The notes under the pieces: model-generated | Seen by the model: only the letters and a program-made list of their open reading frames with translations | Database searches by the model: none | Told to the model about the DNA's origin: nothing | Origin: CATOSK01 sp963665735 | Lineage (GTDB): Bacteria; Chloroflexota; Dehalococcoidia; Lucifugimonadales; UBA3495 | Reading direction: 5' to 3' | Assembly (NCBI GenBank): GCA_963665735.1 | Contig: OY762444.1 | Span: forward strand, 2,604,001 to 2,668,000 | Length of the DNA stretch: 64,000 nt | Position numbers and translations under genes: made by a program | Shown: piece by piece, positions 15,001 to 24,000 of the stretch | Layout of the letters: each line of letters starts with the position of its first letter | How positions within the stretch are numbered: position 1 is the stretch's first letter

Positions 15001-18000
15001 CCAGGTCGGCCCGCAGTTCGTAGCCGGTGCAGGCGAGATTGCCGGTGTTGTTGCTGGCGATGCCGACGGCGGATTCGTTGCAGCCCATGTTGTCTTCGGC
15101 GTTGGGGAAGGCGGTTGCGTAGCTAGACTGGTTCGTCGCGCTGTCCACCACGCCGTTGCCGTCCAGGTCCCAGCGCAGGGCGTTAAGCTGGGCCAGGTTG
15201 GAAATTTCTATCAGCCCGTCGTTGTCCGTGTCGTAGTCCACTGTGGCGTTGGCGCCGGTGGCGTGGGTCTTGATGTCCGCCGTGTCGGAGGGCGGCTCAT
15301 CTGCCCCGCTCTTGGTGGGCAGCACGCGGACGTAGTAGCGGGTGTTGGCCGTCAGCGCGGGCGTCGGGTTGATGGTGTAGTTGGTCGTGTTGCCGCTGGA
15401 AACCGTACCCTCCGACGAGGTGGCAAAATCGCTGGCCGTGCTCCACTGCACCTTGTAGCCCGTCGCGTTGGTTACTGCCGTCCAGTCGGCCCGGATTTTG
15501 GTTCCATCCACCGACAGTTTCAACCCGGTGGGCTTGGCCAGTTCGTCGTCGTCGTTGATGGTCAGGGAAGGAGCCGTTCCCACGCTGACCCAGGGGTCGT
15601 TGGTGGTGGCCGCCAGGCTGACAGACTTGTTGACCTTGGACGACGGGCAGTCCGACGTTCCGCACTTGAAGTTGTTCACCGCCGTCAGCGTGGTTGTGCC
15701 GGTGGTGGAGCCGGCGGCGATGGTGACAGATGTTGCGCCCAGGGTGTAGGTTGCCGTGTCCGCGGCCGGCGTGATGGTGACGTCGTGGTGCCACGCGCCG
15801 CTCAGCGTCACGGTGACGGCGGTTTGGTTGACCCGGCTGGGGGTGGTCAACGCCCGCTCCCAGATGGTTGACGGGCTGACGGTCAGCGTAACGCTGGCCC
15901 GCTGGGGCGGGATGGTCAGGTGGTATTGCAGCACCGGGTAGTCCGACGCCGTGCCGAAGTCCCACTGGTTGTCCTTGCCCGTCGTGTCGCTGTTGTCCTT
16001 GTCCGCGTTGTCCAGGTCGAACTCCCAGGCGGTGTATATCGCCGTGCCGCTGTTGTTCGTCGTGCTGGTGTAGGAAGTCGGCCCCTTCAGCTGCGCCGTG
16101 GTCTTCCCCGTCCCCTGCCCCGTCGTGGTGATGCCGGAGGCGTCGGTGTCCCAGTAGCTGTTGGTGGTTGTCCCGGATTCGTGATTCCCCGTCAGCCCGC
16201 CGATGTTGCTGGTGGGGGTAGTGGCGCTGCCCTCATTGGTGGATGGCGTTCCGACGGAGTAGCTGGCGGTTATCGTGCCGCCGTCCTGCGTTCCGACGAA
16301 ACCGCCGGCGTTGAGTTCCGGGGAAGTGTTTAGGCTGGTGCCGCCCGCTGTGGCGGTGGCGTCGGCCTCTGAGTAGCTGGACTTAATCTCGCCGCCCTTG
16401 TGGTAGCCGATGAGCCCGCCGGCGTGGGCCTTGCCGAAGTATATGGAGTTGACCGAGGCGGTGGCGGAGCCTCTGGCGTAGGTGGCGATGATGCTGCCGC
16501 CGTCCTGGTATCCCACCAAGCCGCCGGCGAAGGTCTCGTTTTGGAAGTCGTTGCCGTTCTGGATGGCGGACGTGGTGACGCGGGCGTAGCTGGAGGTGAT
16601 GGAGCCGCCCACCTGCCGGCCGATCAGGCCGCCGGCGTGGGGGTCCTTGTCGTTGCCGGTGGATCCCGCGCCCGTTGAAGTAACCGTTCCTGTCACGTAG
16701 GTCTTGAATATCTCGCCCGCGCTGTATCCCGCCAAGCCGCCCGCGTATGACTCGGGGGCGGGATTCAGGACCAAAGCGGTGCTGACGAAGGAGACCGATA
16801 CGTCCTCCAGCCCCAGGTTCCTTATCTCCGCGCTGCTGCCCAAGGCTCCGAACAGCCCCGCGTAGCCCTGGTACCAGTGGCAGGCGCCCGAGGGGCCGGT
16901 GCATCCGGCGGCGCGGTTGATGGACAGGTTGGAGATGACGTAGTTGTTCCCCTCGAAGGTGGTGTTGAAGGGGTTGCTACTTGCGTTGTGTGTGGTGGAC
17001 TGGTGGGCGATGGGCTGCCAGCCCTTGCCGCTGTCGTAGTAGGTGTCGTCGGTGCGGTCGCCCGCCGTGTTGTCGTCAAAGTCCAGGTTGGCGGCGAGTT
17101 CGTAGCCCGTGCAGGCCGGGTTGCCCGTGTTGTTGCTGGCAATCGTAACGACGGACTCGCCGCAGCCCATGTTGTCCTCGGCGTTGGTGAACACGGCAGC
17201 GTAGCTGCTGGTGTAGTCGTACTCGCCGGTGTCGGTATAGTCGCCGTCGTTGTTGGAATCATACTTGTCGGCCACGCCGTCGCCGTCCAGGTCCCAGCGG
17301 ATGGCGTTCAGCTTGGCCAGGGAGTCCACGTCTATCAGCCCGTCGTTGTCCGCGTCGTAGTCGCTGGTTCCGGTGGTGGGCGCGGTGCTGACGGTGTCCG
17401 ACGGCGGCGAGTCGTCGTAGCCGGTCTTGGTGGCGATGACCCGGAAGTAGTAGGTTGTGCCGCTGGTCAACCCCGTGGTTATCTTGTGGGTGTTGGTGGT
17501 GACGGTGGCGGACGACGGGGTTCCGGCGAAGGTGGAGGACGTACTCCACTCGACTATGTAGCCCGTCGCGCCGGTGACCGCCGTCCAGTCCACCTGGACT
17601 TTGGTTCCGTCCACGGACAGCTTGACGCCGGTGGGTTTGACCAGGGTGTCGTCGTCCTTGATGGTGATGGTGGAGACGGTGGAGGACTGGCGCAGGTGGC
17701 TGGAGGTGGGCGACAGGCTGACCGTGGCGTCGGCGGCGTCGGTCTTGTTGTTGACCGCGGTCAGGGTGACGCCGGTCACCGTGGTGGAGCCGGCCGGGAT
17801 GGTGACGCTGGTCTGTTTCAGCGTGTACTTGGTTGGGTCTGTCGGGAAGTCGTAGGACAGGTCGGTTTTCCACGCGGCGGACAGGGTGGGCGTGATGGTG
17901 GTGGAGGTGACCGGGCTTGCGCCGCAGGCCGCGGTGTCCGTGCCTTTGGAGCTTTCGCACAGCGTTGAGTTGGCGACGGCCCAGGTCACCGTCGGGACTT

Positions 18001-21000
18001 CTTGCAGCAGCACGTAGGGGAGGGTGCGCACGTGCAGCACGGGATACTGGTTATTTTGGCCGAAGTCCCACGGGTTGTCGTTGCCGGTCACGCCGTCCAC
18101 GTTGACGTTCCAGTTGGCGTAGAGGCCCGACGGGTAGTTGGGCAGCGATTTCTGGGATTCCGTGGGCGTCTGCAACTCGCTGGTGGTCTTGCCTTCGGGC
18201 GCGTTGTTGTCGGCGTCGTCGGCGATGCCCGTTGTCGTCGTGTCCCAGTAAACTTCGGAAACCGTGCCCTGCTGGTTGCCCACCGAAGCGCCGACGTTGA
18301 GCGTCGCGCCCCCGCCGCTGCGCGAGTCCGTGGCCGTCACCTTGCCCTTGGACCAGCCGACGGTGAGGGTGGACCCGCTCTGGTTATGGCCCACCAAACC
18401 GCCGACGTCCACCGTACCGCCCGCGCTGGCCGAGACGTTGCCGGTGGCGTAGACTGCCCGGATGGTTGCGAACTGGTTGTTGCCCACCAGCCCGCCGGCG
18501 TCGGAGTCGTTGCCGGAGTTCGTACTGCCGGTGACAGTCACGTTGCTCGTGGCGTAGCTGGCCTCGATGGTGCTGAAGTTGTTCCAGGCCACCAGGCCTC
18601 CCGCGACGGCGTTGCCGGAGCCGGTCGCCGTAGCCGTGACCGTAACGCTGGAGTAGCTCTTTCGTATGGTGCCGCTTATGTTGTTGGCGATGAATCCGCC
18701 GGCGTAGGCGGTGGAGCCGCCGCCCCCGGTCTGGCTGGCGGTGACCGAGCCGGTGACGTAGGAGTCGGTGACCGTCCCCTGGTTCCATACCGTTAGCGCC
18801 GAGACGTATGCCATATCGCCTGTGCCTGTGCCTGTGGACGCGCCCGTAACCGAGACGTTGGTGAGGTACACGTTTCGGATAATGGCTGACGGGTTCAAAT
18901 TGTAGAATAAGGCGAAGTACTCCGTGCCTGTACCCGTACCGTTGATGTAGAGGTTCTTTATCTCGTTTTCGTTGCCTTCCAGTATGGCGTTATAGGGTTG
19001 GGCATCATTGCCGGCAATGCCGATTGTGGTCCAGCCCGCGCCGCTGTTGTAGTAAGTGTCGTCGGTGCGGTCGCCCTTGGTTCCAGTGTCGAAGTCCAGG
19101 TCGTTGGCAATCTCGTAGCCCTGGCAACTGGTGGGGCAGCCCATGCCTGTCGCCGCGTCGGGATAGGCGGTTGCGTATCCCGCGTTGGAAGACGAGCCGT
19201 TGCCGTCCAAATCCCAGCGCATGGCGTTGAGTTGGGCGAGGGTCGTGATTTCGATGAGCCGGTCGTCGTCGGTGTCGTAGTCCACCTTGCCGGGGGTGGC
19301 TTTGGCCTCGTCGGAGGGGGCGCTGTCGTCGTAGGCGGCCTTGTAGGCGCTGACGCGGACGGTGTACTCGGTGTCTTTGGTCAGGCCGGTGAGCTCGGTG
19401 GTCTTGACGCTGCCGCCGGTTACGGTCTTGCGGCGGCTGGAGGCGTATTCCTGGGTTCCCGACTTCCACCAGACGTAGTAGCCATCGGCGCCGGTTACGG
19501 TGTCCCAGGCGGCTTTGAGCTTGGTGTCGTTGCCCGAGCCGGACACGCCGTTGACCGAGAAGCCGGTTGGCTTGGCGAGGATGTCGTCGTCGTTGATGGT
19601 GAAGGTGGTGGCCGGGGAGGAGGTGACGGCGACGATGGCGGGGCTGACGCTTGCGCCGAGGGAGAGGTTGACGGCGTTGTTGGCCGCGTCCAGGTAGTTG
19701 TTCACCGCCGTCAGGGTGGTGGTGTCCGTGGTGCTGCCGACGGCGATGGTGAGAGCGCTCTTGCCCAGGGTGTAGGCGTCGGAGGTTGGCAGGGTGACGG
19801 TGACGGCGGAGGTCTGGGCCGCGCTGAGGGTAGCGGTGACCGTGGTGGAGGTGGCCCGCCCTGCGCCGCCTACGCTGCTTTCGTAGATGGTCACCGGGTT
19901 AGCTGTCAGGTTCACCGTTACGCGCTGGTCGGCGGCGGTGTGCTGGCCGTACTTCAGGGCCGGGTACTGCGACGCCGTTCCGAAGTCCCAGGGGTCGTCG
20001 CTGCCCGTCTGGCCGTCCAGGTTCAGGTTCCAGTTGGCGTAGATGCTGCTGCCCGTGCCGTAGGCCGTGGGCGTCTGCAACTCGCTGATGGTCTTGCCAG
20101 CGCCGGCGCCGGTAGCGGTTATGCCGGAACTGTCGGTATCCCAATAGCTGTTGGTTACGGTGGGGCCGGTGGCTTTCTTGAATCCGGCCAGGCCGCCGGT
20201 GTTGCTGGTGGGGGTTGCGCCGCCGGTGGTCGTGGGCGCGCCGGTGGAGTAGGATGCGGTGACGCTGCCGCCCTCCAGGTGGCCCACCAGGCCGCCGGCG
20301 GTCAGCGTGGCGGTGGCGGCGGTGGCCGTGGTCTTGGCCTGGGCGTCCACGTCGGCGTAGGAGGCCTGGATGCTGCCGGTGTTGTGGTAGCCGGCCAGCC
20401 CGCCGGCGTAGGTGGACAGGCTGGCCGTGGTACTCTGCTGCTCGGCCAGGGCCGTGCCGCGGGCGAAGCTGGCTGCGATGTCGCCGGCGTTGTTGCCCAC
20501 CAACCCGCCGGCGTAGGCCGCGCCCTCGGTCAAGCTGGCGGTGGTCAGGTCGCTCTGGACGGCCTTGACCGCGCCGGTGACGTAGCTGCCGGTGATGTCG
20601 CCGGCGCTGTCGCCCGCGATGCCGCCGGCATAGACCGCGCCGGGGGAGGCGGTGGCCGCGGCGTTGGTGGCGACGGTGACGGAGACTTCCTCCAGCTTCA
20701 GGTTGTCAATGCTGGCCGCGCTGCCCAACTGCCCAAACAGGCCGGCGTACTGGACGGTGTTTGCGCCGCTGCGGTTGACGTGCAGGTTGGAGATTTTGTA
20801 AGTATTGCCCTCGAAGGTTGCGGCGAAGGTTCCGCCGATGGGCTGCCAGCCCTGGCCGCTGTTGTAGTAGGTGTCGTCGCTGCGGTCGCCGGCCGTTCCG
20901 GTGTCGAAGTCCAGGCTGGCCGACAGTTCGTAGCCCTGGCAGGTAGCGGCGCAGCCCATGCCGGTCATGGCGTTGGGGAAGGCGGTAGCATAGTCGGTTT

Positions 21001-24000
21001 CGTTGCCGCTGGAGGCCGCGCCGTTGCCGTCCAGGTCCCAGCGGACGGCGTTCAGTTGGGCCAGGCTGCCCACCTCTATCAGGTTGTCGCCGTCGGTGTC
21101 GTAGTCCTTCTTGAGGGCGATTTGCGCCTCGGCGGGTTCGCTGTCCGGCGTGTTGTCCTTGGTGGCGACCACGCGGAAGGCGTAGGTGTTTTCGGCGGTA
21201 AGCCCGGTAAAGTCCCTGGTCAGGGTGGTGACGACGGCCTGATTTTGGGCCGAATACGTCTCGTTGGCGGTGACGTTCCGCCACTGCAAGCGGTAGCCGC
21301 CCGCGCCGCTGGACGCGGTCCAGCTTACCGTCAGCTCGGTATCCGTCTGCTGGGCGAAGGTGGGCGTTCCCGGCGCGGCCTGGGGCGTTGTCCGCTGTTT
21401 GTCCTCCGGGGGCGTCACGCCGCCGCCCGCGGACGGGTACTTGATTACCGGATACTGGCTTGACGTGCCGAAGTTCCACGGGTCGTCGTTAGTGCCGTCG
21501 TCGTCCACGTCGACGTTCCAGTCTTTGTAGATATCGTTGGCGCCGGTGCCATAGGCCGTAGGGGTCTGGAGTTCGCTGGTGGTTTTACCATCCCCGCAAG
21601 AGTATTGGCAGTTGGAGCTCGGAGTGTAGGTGTAATTGGTGCTGTCCCAGTAGCTGTTGGTGATGCTGCCGGCCAGGTTGCCGCTGTCCGCGTCTTCGTC
21701 TGTGGAGCGGTTGACCAGCCCGTTGACGAACTTTGCGGTCGTGCTGGTGGTTTCCACCGTGTGGTTGCCGGTGGAGTAGGTGGCGGTGGTGGAGGCTTGG
21801 GTTATCTGGAATCCAATCAGCCCGGCGGCGGCCACGGAGTTGGGGTTGCTTTCCGTCGTCTCGGATTTCACGTCGCCGGTGGCGTAGGCGGCGGTGATGG
21901 GAGCGCCGTTGATTCCGATGTTGGTGGCGCCGTTGTTGAGTCCGACAAGCCCGCCCGATTCCTGGAAGTGGCCGCCGATGCCGTGAACGTCGCCCGTGGC
22001 GTAGCTCGCGCCGATTCTGCCCCGGTTGATGCCGACCAGCCCGCCGGAATAGGTCTGGGCGTGGCTGTTGGTTCCCAGTCCGAAGACCTCGGCGCCGGAG
22101 TAGCTGTACAGGATGGTTCCAACGTTGTGTCCCACCAGGCCGCCGACGCGGCTCTGGCTCTCCCAGGTGCAGGTGTCGTGAGTGCCGCTGGTGGCGGAGG
22201 TGGAGTTGGCTACGCCGTGGGAGTGGGAGTAGCTGACCGTGCCGGAGTTCTCGCCGGCCAGGATTCCCACGCTGGCGTGGGCGTAGGTGTTGATGGTGGA
22301 GTTACAGGGGTCGCCGTTTATGGTAGTGCTTACCGCGCCCGTGGTTCCGCCGGTGACGGAGGCGGCGTAGAGGCCGACGTTCCTGACGGTGGCCCCGCTG
22401 TTGATGCGTCCGAACAGCCCGGCGTAGGTGACGCCCGTGCTGGTGGTGCGGTTCACGTACAGGTTGGATATGGTAAACGGCCCGCCGTCGCCGCCGCTGT
22501 CGCTGTCGTTGTTGCCGTCGAAGGTGGCCGCGAACTGGTCTATGGGATTCCAGCCCGCGCCGCCGTTCCAGTAGGTATCGCCGGAGTCCGCCGTGCCGTT
22601 GCCGTCAGTGTCGAAGTCCAGGTTGGCCGCCAGTTCGTAGCCCGTGCAGGTTGATGAACAACCCATGCCGGTAGCCGCGTGGGGGAAGGCGGTCTCATAC
22701 TTTCCGCCGTCGCCAGTGGGCGAGCCGTTGCCGTCCAAATCCCAGCGGATGGCGTTGAGCTGGGCCAGGCTGCTTACCTCTATCAGGTTGTCGTCATCGG
22801 TGTCGTAGTCGGTGTCATTGGCGGCTTGGGCTTCGTCCTGAGCCGCGGCGGCTGCCTCCTCCCCTTCCGGGGTGGCCTTGACGTAGCGGGGTTCGTCCAC
22901 CGGGGCATAATCCCCGGCCCCGCCGTCGTTCACGGCCCGCAGTTGGAAACGATACTCGGTTCCGGGGGTCAACCCGGCCAGGATATAGCCGATGGTGTTG
23001 GAATTGCTGCGGGAAATCGCCGTCCACTCGCCCCAATCGTCCCCCGGCGGAGCCTGGCGCATCCGGTACTCGTACCCAGTGATGGAGTCGTCCTTCGGGT
23101 CGTCCCACCGCAGGGCGACGCTGGAATCGCCGGCCGTCGCCGTCAACCCGGCGGGCGCGGCCGGCGCTGGCGTCGGCGCCGGGGTAGGCGTTGGCGTAGG
23201 TTCCGGCGTCGGCGTCGGGGTAGGCGTTGGCACCGGCGTAGGTTCCGGGGCCGGCGAGTCGGTGGGAGTGGCCTTGACGTAGCGGGGTTCGTCCACCGGG
23301 GCATAATCCCCGGCCCCGCCGTCGTTCACCGCCCGCAGTTGGAAACGATACTCCGTTCCGGGGGTCAACCCGGCCAGGATGTAGCCGATGGTGTTGGCGT
23401 TGCTCCGGGAAATCGCCGTCCACTCGCCCCAATCATCCCCCGGCGGGGCCTGACGCATCCGGTACTCGTACCTGGTGATGGAATCGTCAGCCGGGTCGTT
23501 CCACCGCAGGGCGACGCTGGAATCGCCGGCCTTGGCCGTCAACCCGGCGGGCGCGGCCGGCGCTGGCGTCGGCGCCGGGGTAGGCGTTGGCGTAGGTTCC
23601 GGCGCTGGTGTCGGGGTGGGCGTTGGCACCGGCGTAGGTTCCGGCGGGGGTGTATCGGTAGGAGTGGCGGCCACGTACCGGGGTTCGGCAGTGGGGGCAT
23701 AATCCCCGGCCCCGCCGTCGTTGACGGCCCGCAGTTGGAAACGATACTCCGCGCCGTTGGTCAACCCGTTCAGGATGTAGCCGATGGTGTTGGAATTGCT
23801 CCGGGAAATCGCCGTCCACTCGCCCCAGTCATCCCCCGGCGGAGCCTGGCGCATCCGGTACTCGTACCGGGTGATGTTCGAATCCTCCGGGTCGTTCCAC
23901 CGCAGGGCGACGCTGGAATCGCCGGCCGTCGCCGTCAACCCGGTGGGCGCGGCCGGCTTGGGAGTAGGCGTAGGAACCGGCTTGGGCGTCGGCGTAGCTT